64,000 nt of DNA from Polaribacter sp. (GCA_018663625.1 JABJPX010000046.1:1-64000); one strand, 5' to 3'; counted from the stretch's first letter, positions 34,495-43,192 are shown. The notes: a model not told the origin generated them from the sequence alone. Numbers and translations: made by a program.

Positions 34495-35253
34495 TTATTG
34501 ATTCCAAATCCGCCAAGACTCTTCCGCTTGCAATTCTAGCATCTGTAATCCATTTTTAATTTGAGCTCCTTTCGCTTCACCTTCCTTTAAGAAGCTAGTG
34601 ATTGCAGGATTGTAAATCAAATCAAATAACAGATGTCTATCTGTAATGTGTTGATAGGGAATTTGTGGTTTTAAATGCACTGTTGGAAAAGTACCCACTG
34701 GAGAAGAATTAATAATTACGGTATATTTTTTTAAAACGCGTTCTGTGAGATCTGTGTATGCAATTTCCTTCTTTTTAAAGGGAGTACGGGAAACAAACTT
34801 ATATTTAATTCCCAATTGTTTTAAAGAAAATGAAATTGCTTTAGAAGCTCCTCCTGTCCCCAATATCAATGCATGGCTATGATGTTTTTCTAGCAATGGT
34901 TTTAGTGAGTTCTCAAAACCAAAAACATCTGTATTATAGCCTTTTAACAACCCTCTTTTTGTAAACTTAATCGTATTTACAGCACCAATTTTTCGTGCTG
35001 TTTTGTCTATTTTATCTAAATATGGAATCACGGCTTCTTTGTATGGGATGGTTACATTCATTCCATGCAATTCCGATTTGTTGTTTTCTATTAATGCATC
35101 AAAGTCTTCAATCGTAGAAATATCAAAATTCACATATTCTGAATTTTTAATTTTTAATTTCTCAAATTTCTCTGTAAAATATCCTCTCGAAAAAGAATAT
35201 CCTATGTCTTTTCCTAAAAGTCCGTATCGTCTATGCTTCTTTTTTTCTTCCAT
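34495..35253 (-). CDS. aroE: Shikimate dehydrogenase
   Basis: NADPH-dependent reduction of 3-dehydroshikimate in aromatic amino acid synthesis. The 252 residues start with YGLLGKDIGYSFSRGYF, the substrate-binding region, with catalytic Lys in MNVTIPYKEAVIPYLD and the NADP loop ALILGTGGASKAISFSLK. The C-terminal GLQMLELQAEESWRIW matches the family. Its start overlaps the end of the upstream DUF368 gene by 23 bases, implying coupled expression with an envelope lipid transporter. Confidence 0.95.
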   Translation of the reverse strand: MEEKKKHRRYGLLGKDIGYSFSRGYFTEKFEKLKIKNSEYVNFDISTIEDFDALIENNKSELHGMNVTIPYKEAVIPYLDKIDKTARKIGAVNTIKFTKRGLLKGYNTDVFGFENSLKPLLEKHHSHALILGTGGASKAISFSLKQLGIKYKFVSRTPFKKKEIAYTDLTERVLKKYTVIINSSPVGTFPTVHLKPQIPYQHITDRHLLFDLIYNPAITSFLKEGEAKGAQIKNGLQMLELQAEESWRIWNQ

Positions 35254-36241
35254 AAAAATCTAATATTAATATCAATCCAAGTCCTAGTGTAATGTAAAAA
35301 ATTGCAAACCAAGTTTCTGTTATCGAGAAATCTGGAATAAAACGCTCATAATTTTCTACAATTTTGTGTTGCTTGATATCTAAAACAAAAGTGCCCTTTT
35401 CTTTTAAAAAAATTGTTTTTTTCCAAGGCCAAACAATACCCAATGATCCCGAAATAAAACCAATAATAACCGAAATCACAATTTGATTCCAACGTTTTAA
35501 TACATATCCTAATACATGCGAAATTGACACTAATCCAAAAAGGGATCCGCCAGTAAAAACAATTATTATTTTTAAGTATTTCACTTTTACAACATCTTTG
35601 AAAGCAGAAAAATCTCCATAAAAAAGGTTTGTTAGAACACTCAAAAACACATTCACAGAATCTACCAAAAGGAGTACATAATTTCCGAGTAAAATTAAAA
35701 TAAAGGAACCTGACAGTCCTGGCAATGTCATTCCAGAAACACCAATAATTCCGCATAAAAAGACAAACCATAAATTATCATTTTCTTTTGCTGGTGTTAA
35801 AAAACTGATTCCAATTCCTACAGCTGCTCCAAGAATTAAAGAAATTATATTCTTTACATTCCAATCACCAAATCCGCTTCCAATATAAAATATAGAACCG
35901 AGAATCATACCAAAAAAACAACTCCAAACATACAATTCATGGTGTTCCAAAAAGTAATCTAGCAACAAAGAAATACTGAAATAACTAAAAATACTTCCTC
36001 CCATGACAAGAACTAAAAAGGCTCCGTTGATCTGTCTGTAAAACTGCTTAAAATCTCCTTTTAAAAGGAGTTTTAAAGTCTTGAAATTAATTTTTCTAAA
36101 AGACGCAATGAGTTCTTCATAAAAACCCAGAACAAAAGAAACGGTACCTCCCGAAACACCAGGTACTTTATTTGCAGCACCCATTGCGATCCCTTTTAAA
36201 AAAAGAGTTCCTTTTTGAAGCAGCGTCCTGTTTTGTTGCAT
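35231..36241 (-). CDS. DUF368 (PopT-type) membrane protein, copy 1
   Basis: A 336-residue polytopic membrane protein. The DUF368 signature occurs twice in inverted-repeat fashion: KGIAMGAANKVPGVSGGTVS (about 14-33) and GMTLPGLSGSFILILLGNYV (about 170-189). DUF368 proteins are now described as polyprenyl-phosphate (undecaprenyl-phosphate) translocases, PopT, which recycle the lipid carrier across the inner membrane; that role is assigned here from family knowledge. It abuts copy 2 with no gap and overlaps aroE. Confidence 0.92.
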   Translation of the reverse strand: MQQNRTLLQKGTLFLKGIAMGAANKVPGVSGGTVSFVLGFYEELIASFRKINFKTLKLLLKGDFKQFYRQINGAFLVLVMGGSIFSYFSISLLLDYFLEHHELYVWSCFFGMILGSIFYIGSGFGDWNVKNIISLILGAAVGIGISFLTPAKENDNLWFVFLCGIIGVSGMTLPGLSGSFILILLGNYVLLLVDSVNVFLSVLTNLFYGDFSAFKDVVKVKYLKIIIVFTGGSLFGLVSISHVLGYVLKRWNQIVISVIIGFISGSLGIVWPWKKTIFLKEKGTFVLDIKQHKIVENYERFIPDFSITETWFAIFYITLGLGLILILDFYGRKKEA

Positions 36242-37165
36242 TTATTGTTTTTTAATCGCCAATTTTTCCATTCCTAAAATAAGCACAAAGCCTAAAACAG
36301 CAAAAGCAATCGCCATGATCAATTGAGGGTCTTCATCAAATGAAAAAGGAGAAATACTTTGTTGATTAAAAGGCACTTCTACTCCGCGAGAATTAATACG
36401 CCACGTAAGGGTTTCCTTCCAAGGCCAAATTTTATTTAAAGAGCCAATAATAAAACCTGTTAAAAGAGCTAGCGTTAAGTTTTTATGGTTTTTAAATAAC
36501 CATTTAAGCACTCTCGAAAATGCTAGTAAACCAACGATAGCTCCGGCCATAAAAACTAAAATCGTTTTAAAATCTCGATTATTAATCGCCTCTAATACAG
36601 GCTTATAAGCACCCAGTAAAACTAAAATAAAAGAACCTGAAATCCCTGGCAAAATCATAGCACAAATTGCAATAGCTCCTGCTAAAAAGACAAATAAACT
36701 TGAAGAATTTTCTGAGACTAATGGATTTAAAGTAGTGATAAAATAGGCTAATACAGCACCTATAATCAGTATTAAAAAGGCTTCAAAATTCCAATCGGTT
36801 ATTTGTTTTGCAATGTATATAATGCTTGCAAGCACAAGACCAAAAAAGAAAGACCATAGTAGAATAGGTTGACTTTCTAAAAGGTGCTTGATGACTTTTG
36901 CTAAAGACACAATACTTACAAAAATACCAAGAAACAAGGCTACTAAAAAGGAGCCATTCAGTTGTTTCCATGCGGCTTTAATACCTGAGGTCTTTAGGGT
37001 TTTTAACAAACTTAAGTTTACATTGCTGATTGTACTTAATAGTTCTTCATAAATACCAGAAATAAATGCAATGGTACCACCAGAAACTCCTGGCACAACA
37101 TCTGCTGCTCCCATTGCCATTCCTTTCAATCCGATCACGAAATAATCTTGGAGTTTTCTAACCAT
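36242..37165 (-). CDS. DUF368 (PopT-type) membrane protein, copy 2
   Basis: A 307-residue paralogue of the adjacent gene, with KGMAMGAADVVPGVSGGTIA near the N-terminus and MILPGISGSFILVLLGAY at about 165-182. Both copies keep the paired P-G-[VIL]-S-G segments, so neither looks degenerate. It is transcribed first in the copy 2 - copy 1 - aroE unit. Two copies suggest separate substrates, conditions or a heteromer; the sequence does not say which. Confidence 0.92.
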   Translation of the reverse strand: MVRKLQDYFVIGLKGMAMGAADVVPGVSGGTIAFISGIYEELLSTISNVNLSLLKTLKTSGIKAAWKQLNGSFLVALFLGIFVSIVSLAKVIKHLLESQPILLWSFFFGLVLASIIYIAKQITDWNFEAFLILIIGAVLAYFITTLNPLVSENSSSLFVFLAGAIAICAMILPGISGSFILVLLGAYKPVLEAINNRDFKTILVFMAGAIVGLLAFSRVLKWLFKNHKNLTLALLTGFIIGSLNKIWPWKETLTWRINSRGVEVPFNQQSISPFSFDEDPQLIMAIAFAVLGFVLILGMEKLAIKKQ

Positions 37166-37260
37166 TTTTGATATATTTATTTTCTATGAACGAAGGTAAA
37201 ATAAATTTGAAGAAAAAAGGTTTTTGTTGTTGCTGTTTTCAACTTAAAAAAAAATCTTAG

Positions 37261-38631
37261 CTATTCTGTTGCTTTTTTAAAGTCACTCAATAATTTTTGA
37301 GTGCCCTCATTAAAATAAACGGATGAAAACAGTTCTTTTAAGATGATATGATAATCATAATCAATATTCATCGCTTTTATAAGATGCTCAATTCCAAATT
37401 TCTGTTTGTTAAGAAGCCAAAACAACCCTGCGAATCGGTACTCAATTTCAGCAAAATTTTTATGTCCTTTTTGTGCTTTAATTAAGATACTAAGGGCAGC
37501 ATTAAATTCACCAACAAAAGTTAGAACGTCTACTAAGGCAATGAAAACGTTTATATCTTCATCTCCTAATGATAAGCACATTTCAAAACCTTTTATCGCT
37601 TCTTCAAAGAAATTTAGTTTCAATTTAATTTCAGAATAGCGTCTCCAATAAAGCGCATCTGACTCATCAATACTCAAGGCTTTGGAAATGTAGTAAGCAG
37701 CTTTTTCATAGTTTTTTTGATCAAAATAAATATTTGTCAAATACAACCATCCTTTGGCTAATAGCGGGTCTTCATGCACTGCCTTTTTGTAATATAAAAT
37801 TGCTGCAGCAGTATTTCCTAATTGTTGATAACACTCTCCTATTCTTACAAAAGCAAATGCAGTTGCATCATCTAACTCTAAAGTAATTAAATAGTTGTCT
37901 ATCGCTTCTTGATACGCTCCTAATGCTTCTAACGTTTTTGCTTTTTCTAAATAACCTCCCACAAAGAGTTCATCTATAATAACGGCAAAATCATAAGCAG
38001 ATAAAGCTTCTTCGTGCCTTTTGATTACCGAATATTGTCTCCCTATTTGATGCCAAGCAACTTCGCAATAAGGGTTTTTATCGATGTATTTATTTAAGAA
38101 ATCTATCGCTTCTTGATGCTTTTCTTCCATATCAAAGCAATACACAACATTGTAAAGTGAAGAATAGTCTTCAATGTCTGCATTTACACAATTAATGAAA
38201 TTTAAGCGTGCATTTTCGAAATCATCTAAATACAAATACTCCATCCCTAACAAAGACCAAATGTCTTCTTTATCGTCAGTAAGTGTTAATGCTTTAATTA
38301 AGTTTTCTATTGCCTCTTTGTGTTTACCTTCTTTCGAAACAATGGTTGCTTTTTGAATAAACACTTCATCATTGTTGGGTTCTAAAATTTCTACTTGGCT
38401 TAATAATTTTTTTGCGAGTTCTAGTTTGTTTTCAAAAACACATAATTCTATTTGCAATAACTTTAAATCTATGGAATCTGGATGCTGTTCTAACCCTAGT
38501 TTTACAGCTTTTTTCGCTAAGGAATGCTTTCCAATATCTATATAATGGATTATAATTTCCTCAAATTCAGTTAAATCAAAGAAATAAACATTATTTGTTT
38601 TTAACATCGATTCAAATTTCACGAAAGACAT
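37261..38631 (-). CDS. Tetratricopeptide-repeat protein
   Basis: The 456 residues are almost entirely TPR-like helical pairs about 34 residues apart (VFIQKATIVSKEGKHKEAIE, IWSLLGMEYLYLDDFENARL, VAWHQIGRQYSVIKRHEEAL, AFVRIGECYQQLGNTAAAIL, ALYWRRYSEIKLKLNFFEEA). There is no signal peptide or membrane helix, so it is a cytoplasmic scaffold. Partners are unknown. It is divergent from pyrR. Confidence 0.92.
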   Translation of the reverse strand: MSFVKFESMLKTNNVYFFDLTEFEEIIIHYIDIGKHSLAKKAVKLGLEQHPDSIDLKLLQIELCVFENKLELAKKLLSQVEILEPNNDEVFIQKATIVSKEGKHKEAIENLIKALTLTDDKEDIWSLLGMEYLYLDDFENARLNFINCVNADIEDYSSLYNVVYCFDMEEKHQEAIDFLNKYIDKNPYCEVAWHQIGRQYSVIKRHEEALSAYDFAVIIDELFVGGYLEKAKTLEALGAYQEAIDNYLITLELDDATAFAFVRIGECYQQLGNTAAAILYYKKAVHEDPLLAKGWLYLTNIYFDQKNYEKAAYYISKALSIDESDALYWRRYSEIKLKLNFFEEAIKGFEMCLSLGDEDINVFIALVDVLTFVGEFNAALSILIKAQKGHKNFAEIEYRFAGLFWLLNKQKFGIEHLIKAMNIDYDYHIILKELFSSVYFNEGTQKLLSDFKKATE

Positions 38632-38751
38632 AGGCCATGTGGTTGTTTGTTACTTTAAATGTACTACAAGTCTTTTAGCTCATTTAAAATCTGCTGTTTT
38701 GTTTTCAACAATTTAATTAACAAAAGGAGGGTCGTTTTCTCTTATATATAT

Positions 38752-38782
38752 TTTGCTTGTACAAATTTTTACATTAGTTTTG
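38752..38782 (+). promoter_or_regulatory. pyrR promoter
   Basis: TTTG (38752-38755), a 19-base spacer and TAGTTTTG (38775-38782) are a perfect match to the Bacteroidota consensus. The predicted leader before ATG 38821 is only about 30 bases, too short for the long attenuators of Gram-positive pyr operons. Confidence 0.75.
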
Positions 38783-38820
38783 TTTTTCAATAACTGTTTC
38801 GCTAATGAATCAGGCTTCTT

Positions 38821-39360
38821 ATGAGCAAAAAAACCTTACTTAACGCTAAGGATATTGAAATTATCTTACATCGATTGGCGTGCCAGTTAATCGAAAATCA
38901 TAACGATTTTTCTAATACAGTTTTAATTGGATTGCAACCAAGGGGTTCCTTTTTAGCGAAGAGACTTTTAAGTTTGCTTGAAAATGAATACCAGATAAAA
39001 GAGATACAATTAGGCTCTTTAGACATTACCTTTTACAGAGATGATTTTAGGCGCCGTGAAATTCCATTAGAAGCAAATACAACAGAAATCGACTTTTTAG
39101 TTGAAGACAAGAAAGTAGTTTTCATTGACGATGTATTGTTTTCAGGGCGAAGTGTTCGTGCTGCGCTGACTGCAATTCAGTCGTATGGAAGACCTAAAAA
39201 CGTAGAATTATTGGTTTTAATAGACAGAAGGTTTAGCAGAGACTTACCAATTCAACCAAATTACAGAGGACGACAAGTAGATGCAATTAATGAAGAAAAA
39301 GTATTGGTTACTTGGAAAGAAACACATAAAAAAGACGCAGTCTATATAGAAATCACCTAA
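38821..39360 (+). CDS. pyrR: PyrR: pyr regulator / uracil phosphoribosyltransferase
   Basis: A type I phosphoribosyltransferase-fold protein that in Bacillus binds pyr mRNA in response to UMP and also has UPRTase activity. The 179 residues show the PRPP loop VVFIDDVLFSGRSVRAALTAI (about 98-118), the GLQPRGSFLAKRL motif and the C-terminal LVDR-like LIDRRFSRDLPIQPNYRGRQ. It has its own exact promoter and is 1 base upstream of pyrB. Confidence 0.95.
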   Translation: MSKKTLLNAKDIEIILHRLACQLIENHNDFSNTVLIGLQPRGSFLAKRLLSLLENEYQIKEIQLGSLDITFYRDDFRRREIPLEANTTEIDFLVEDKKVVFIDDVLFSGRSVRAALTAIQSYGRPKNVELLVLIDRRFSRDLPIQPNYRGRQVDAINEEKVLVTWKETHKKDAVYIEIT

Positions 39361-39361
39361 T

Positions 39362-40300
39362 ATGAAACAGCTAAGTGTAGAACATTTATTGGGCATAAAA
39401 TATCTAAAAAATACAGATATCGATCTTATTTTTGAAACTGCAGATCAATTTAAAGAAGTCATTAATAGACCCATTAAAAAAGTTCCTTCTCTAAGAGACA
39501 TAACCATTGCTAATTTATTTTTTGAAAATAGTACAAGAACTAAATTAAGCTTCGAATTGGCAGAAAAAAGACTTTCCGCTGATGTGATCAATTTTTCAGC
39601 AAGTCAATCCTCCGTAAAGAAAGGAGAAACTTTAATTGATACTGTTAACAATATTTTAGCCATGAAGGTTGACATTGTTGTCATGCGACATGCAAGTGTT
39701 GGTGCAGGTGTTTTCTTATCCAAACATGTAGATGCAAAAATCATAAATGCTGGTGATGGCACTCATGAACATCCTACACAGGCATTATTAGATTCCTATT
39801 CGATCAGAGAAAAACTAGGGAGTGTTAAAGGAAAAAAAATATTAATTGTTGGAGACATTCTTCACTCTAGAGTGGCTTTGTCTAATATCTTCGCATTGCA
39901 ACTACAAGGAGCAGAAGTAAAAGTTTGTGGCCCAACAACCCTAATTCCTAAATACATTACAAGCCTAGGAGTCACTGTAGAAACAAATCTTAAAAAAGCT
40001 TTAGAATGGTGCGATGTTGCCAATGTATTGCGAGTTCAACACGAAAGAATGGATATTAAATACTTTCCTTCAACTAGAGAATACACACAGCTTTTTGGCA
40101 TCAATCAGGAAATTCTGGAAGGTCTCGACAAAAAGATTGTGATTATGCACCCTGGCCCAATTAATAGAGGTGTTGAAATTACAAGTGATGTTGCAGATTC
40201 TAACAGTTCGATCATCTTAAATCAAGTAGAGAACGGAGTTGCAGTAAGAATGGCAGTCATTTACTTACTGGCACAACAAATTAAAAGAGAGACACTTTAA
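39362..40300 (+). CDS. pyrB: Aspartate carbamoyltransferase catalytic subunit
   Basis: Second step of pyrimidine synthesis: carbamoyl phosphate plus aspartate to carbamoyl aspartate. The 312 residues contain FFENSTRTKLSFELAEKRL (carbamoyl-phosphate site), GDGTHEHPTQALLDSYSI, and IMHPGPINRGVEI. No pyrI regulatory subunit is adjacent, as expected for PyrR-linked enzymes. It directly follows pyrR. Confidence 0.97.
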   Translation: MKQLSVEHLLGIKYLKNTDIDLIFETADQFKEVINRPIKKVPSLRDITIANLFFENSTRTKLSFELAEKRLSADVINFSASQSSVKKGETLIDTVNNILAMKVDIVVMRHASVGAGVFLSKHVDAKIINAGDGTHEHPTQALLDSYSIREKLGSVKGKKILIVGDILHSRVALSNIFALQLQGAEVKVCGPTTLIPKYITSLGVTVETNLKKALEWCDVANVLRVQHERMDIKYFPSTREYTQLFGINQEILEGLDKKIVIMHPGPINRGVEITSDVADSNSSIILNQVENGVAVRMAVIYLLAQQIKRETL

Positions 40301-40327
40301 TTCTATTTTATCCTAAAAAATTTAATA

Positions 40328-40660
40328 ATGAAGATTGAAAACAAAGACGGATATACTCTTTTTAGTACCGATGAAAATATCCTTCAGGAAGCTTTAGATA
40401 CCTTTTTCTCGACCGTAGAAAAACACAGCACCGAAAACATTTTTTTTGATATTTCTGACAATCTTAACATAACTCCAAAAGAATTTATGTTATTTTTGAA
40501 TATCGCTTCTGCTAAAAAAGAAAATGGAACTTCATTTGTAGTTATCATTAAATCGTTAGATATTGATGCATTGCCAGAAGAAATAAATGTGGTCCCAACG
40601 CTTCAAGAAGCTGAAGACATTCTTGAAATGGAAAATATTGAGAGAGCATTAGGCTTTTAA
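40328..40660 (+). CDS. Small STAS-like protein
   Basis: The 110 residues look like a STAS/anti-anti-sigma fold: IFFDISDNLNITPKEFMLFL resembles the central strand and helix, FVVIIKSLDIDALPEEINVV a following strand, and VPTLQEAEDILEMENIERAL the usual C-terminal 'pT.eeA' helix. The usual phosphorylated Ser is not obvious. In other flavobacteria this gene can be mislabelled from its RNase Z neighbour (from memory). It lies between pyrB and the sorting-domain protein in a run of closely spaced genes. Function unknown. Confidence 0.6.
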   Translation: MKIENKDGYTLFSTDENILQEALDTFFSTVEKHSTENIFFDISDNLNITPKEFMLFLNIASAKKENGTSFVVIIKSLDIDALPEEINVVPTLQEAEDILEMENIERALGF

Positions 40661-40673
40661 AAAGCAATGAACA

Positions 40674-40994
40674 ATGATAAAAAAACTACTTTTTATTTTA
40701 TTCTTATTCAACATCACGTATAGTTTTTCGCAAGAAAAATCGATTACACAGCTGTCTGCTGCGCCAAATCCATTTATAACTTCTACAGAAATTCATTTTA
40801 ATGCAAACCAAGCTGGTATTATCATTTTTAATGTTAAAAATATTTTAGGTAAAACAGTACATAAAAAACAGCTCTTCGTACAAAAAGGAGAAAACACAAT
40901 CTCTTTCTTTAAGCAGCAGTTATTACCCGGAATTTATATCTATTCTATTCAAAATAAAAAGAGCATCGTTTCAAAACGCCTTGTTATTCAATGA
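40674..40994 (+). CDS. Signal peptide plus T9SS type A sorting domain only
   Basis: The 106 residues are a signal peptide (1-19, ending SFS) followed at once by a complete T9SS C-terminal sorting domain. The hallmarks are LSAAPNPFITSTEIHF, an IIIFNVKNILGKTV strand pair ('vyd..Gk.v'), KGENTISF, LLPGIYIYSIQN and a KRLVIQ end. There is no cargo domain between them. Normally such a domain directs a large protein through the type IX system to the surface. The gene overlaps rnz by 4 bases. Confidence 0.85.
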   Translation: MIKKLLFILFLFNITYSFSQEKSITQLSAAPNPFITSTEIHFNANQAGIIIFNVKNILGKTVHKKQLFVQKGENTISFFKQQLLPGIYIYSIQNKKSIVSKRLVIQ

Positions 40995-41908
40995 GTTTAA
41001 AATTAACCATTCTGGGCTGTCATTCGGCAACTCCTCGCGCAAATGCACATCCAACTTCACAATATTTAGAGATCAACAATCGGCATTTTTTGATAGATTG
41101 TGGCGAAGGTACACAACGACAAATGCGACAGCATAAAGTTGGTTTTACAAAAATTACTCATATTTTCATTTCTCATTTACATGGAGATCATTTTTATGGT
41201 TTGGTGGGACTCCTATCTACTTTTGGAATTTTAAATCGAGAAAAAGAATTGCATATTTATGGTCCTAAAGGAATTAAAGAGGTGACTTTACTTTCTTTAA
41301 AAATATCTCAATCTCATGCAAAGTACAAGATGATTTTTCATGAGTTAGTTTCCAAAGAGAGTGAGGTTATTTTTGAGGACGAGAAGGTCTCTGTAAGTAC
41401 AATTCCATTAAGACATCGCGTTTACACAAATGGGTATTTGTTTACTGAAAAAGAAAGTTCTTTAAAATTACACATGGAGAACATCGCAAATTATGAAGAA
41501 ATTGATCGTGCAGACTATCTAAATATAAAGGCTGGAAAAGACATTCATCTACCAACAGGGGAAGTCATTCCCAATTCAGAATTAACACTGCCTCCAGCAA
41601 AACCAAAACGTTATGCTTTTTGTAGTGATACTACTTATAAACCAGATATTGTTCCATTAATAAAAAACGTAGATTTGCTTTATCATGAAGCAACTTTTCT
41701 TTCAGACAGAGAAGATTTGGCTCTAAAAACAAAACATTCTACAGCAAAGCAAGCAGCACAAATAGCAAAGGAAGCAAATGTAAAACAGCTCGTTTTAGGA
41801 CATTATTCTGGCCGCTATAAAGAGATATCAGCATTTAAAACAGAGGCTACAAAAGTCTTTAAAAACACAGATGTTGCAGTAGCAGGGAAAGTTTTTACTG
41901 TGAATTAA
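40991..41908 (+). CDS. rnz: Ribonuclease Z
   Basis: A metallo-beta-lactamase-fold endonuclease that trims tRNA 3' ends. The 305 residues carry the zinc motif FISHLHGDHFYGL, FLIDCGEGTQRQMRQHKVG near the N-terminus, the PxKxxxFCSDT segment PAKPKRYAFCSDTTY, the YHEATF loop, and a late LVLGHYSGRYKE. Length fits the short bacterial form. ATGA overlap with the preceding gene suggests coupling. Confidence 0.96.
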   Translation: MSLKLTILGCHSATPRANAHPTSQYLEINNRHFLIDCGEGTQRQMRQHKVGFTKITHIFISHLHGDHFYGLVGLLSTFGILNREKELHIYGPKGIKEVTLLSLKISQSHAKYKMIFHELVSKESEVIFEDEKVSVSTIPLRHRVYTNGYLFTEKESSLKLHMENIANYEEIDRADYLNIKAGKDIHLPTGEVIPNSELTLPPAKPKRYAFCSDTTYKPDIVPLIKNVDLLYHEATFLSDREDLALKTKHSTAKQAAQIAKEANVKQLVLGHYSGRYKEISAFKTEATKVFKNTDVAVAGKVFTVN

Positions 41909-42267
41909 TATTGGCTCGTAGCCAACAAAACTAAAGTACACGCAACATCACTTTCTATACTGTTTTCTTCAAGCAGTTTTACAAAAGTACTATTTTCTGT
42001 TCCTGGGTTAAAAATTACTCTTCTTGGTTTTAAACTGATGATGTAATCATAATATGCGACTTGTCTTTTTGGACCTAAATACAAGCTAATCGTATCGATA
42101 TGCTCATAATTTATTAGTTCAGAAACAATAGCCACATTAGAAACAATCCCTTCTTGCAAACCAAAAGCAACAACTTGTTGTTTATTTTCTCGGAGCTTTT
42201 TAATAACCTGATTGGAATATCGATCTTCTTTCAGAGAAGCACCAAAAACTAATGTGTAATTTTTCAT
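41905..42267 (-). CDS. CoA-binding (YccU-like) protein
   Basis: A 120-residue single Rossmann domain of the CoA_binding_2 type. It opens YTLVFGASLKEDRYSNQVIKKL and has DTISLYLGPKRQVAYYDYII and VIFNPGTENSTFVKLLEENSI in the family's order. CoA or nucleotide binding is expected; the cellular role is unknown. It ends tail to tail with rnz with a 4-base overlap, so convergent transcripts must overlap. Confidence 0.85.
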   Translation of the reverse strand: MKNYTLVFGASLKEDRYSNQVIKKLRENKQQVVAFGLQEGIVSNVAIVSELINYEHIDTISLYLGPKRQVAYYDYIISLKPRRVIFNPGTENSTFVKLLEENSIESDVACTLVLLATSQY

Positions 42268-42357
42268 AAAAAAGAAGCGTTGATTATAAAAATAAATATA
42301 ATCAAAAAGATACTATTAAGAAGCACATTCATATTGATTTTAAAAAATAAAAATACA

Positions 42358-42390
42358 AAAAAACTCGAAGTTTTACTTCGAGTTTTTTTT
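42358..42390. terminator. Terminator after the coiled-coil gene
   Basis: Perfect 11-bp stem AAACTCGAAGT / ACTTCGAGTTT with a TTT loop, A-rich before and eight T after. It sits between the minus-strand gene ending at 42417 and the start of the CoA-binding gene. Confidence 0.85.
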
Positions 42391-42416
42391 ATATAAATAA
42401 TCGTAAAATTAAATTA

Positions 42417-43190
42417 TTAAGAGAAAATTTTATCGATTTTTTGTTTTTCTTCTTCTGCCAAAGCTGCGTCTACTAAAATACGTCCACTGTGCTCGTCGAT
42501 AGTAATTCTTTTTCTATTTGCAATTTCTAATTGAACTTGTGGTGGTATTGTAAAATAAGATCCTCCTGATGCACCTCTTTCAATAACAACAACCGCTAAG
42601 CCATTTTTCACTTTCGTTCTTATTCTATTATAAGCCGTAAATAAATGTGGGTCTAAAGATTTTGAATACTCTTCTGATTTCTCAGCTAAGAGTTTTTCTT
42701 CTTTTTCTGTTTCTTTTAAAATGGCATCCAATTCAGATTTTTTATGCCCTAAATGCTGCTCTTGCTTATCTAATTTCTCTTTAGTTGTTGCTATTACTAA
42801 TTCTTTCTGAGCAATTTTAGCTTTAAACTCGTTGATTCTCTTGTCGGCCAATTGAATTTCTAAATCTTGAAATTCAATTTCTTTGGCTAAGGAATCAAAC
42901 TCTCTGTTGTTACGAACTTTTTGTTGTTGCTCTTCGTATTTTTTCATCAACGACTTCGATTCGTCAATTGCTAATTTCTTATTGTTGATATCTGTTTCTA
43001 AATTAGAGATATCTTCACTTAAATTTGAAACACGTGTGTTTAAACCGGCAACCTCATCAGCTAAATCTTCAACTTCTAAAGGTAATTCTCCTCTAACGTT
43101 TCTAATTTCGTCAATTCTAGAGTCGATCAATTGTAAATCGTAAAGTGCTCTTAATTTTTGTTCAACAGAAACTTCTTTCTTCTTTGCCAT
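42417..43190 (-). CDS. Coiled-coil protein with a cysteine-less zinc-ribbon domain
   Basis: The 257 residues form a long coiled-coil hairpin (about 10-180) and a C-terminal domain that aligns by eye with the C4 zinc ribbon of this family. The family usually has GACGGC...CEYCGR; here the sequence is ERGASGGSYFTIPPQ and IDEHSGRILVD. The four expected ligands are therefore Ser208, Ser211, Asp232 and Ser235, so no zinc can bind there. The fold around them (IPPQVQLEI, GRILVDAAL) is kept. Family function is unclear. It is 2 bases downstream of the NIF3 gene, a conserved pairing. Confidence 0.85.
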   Translation of the reverse strand: MAKKKEVSVEQKLRALYDLQLIDSRIDEIRNVRGELPLEVEDLADEVAGLNTRVSNLSEDISNLETDINNKKLAIDESKSLMKKYEEQQQKVRNNREFDSLAKEIEFQDLEIQLADKRINEFKAKIAQKELVIATTKEKLDKQEQHLGHKKSELDAILKETEKEEKLLAEKSEEYSKSLDPHLFTAYNRIRTKVKNGLAVVVIERGASGGSYFTIPPQVQLEIANRKRITIDEHSGRILVDAALAEEEKQKIDKIFS

Positions 43191-43192
43191 GT

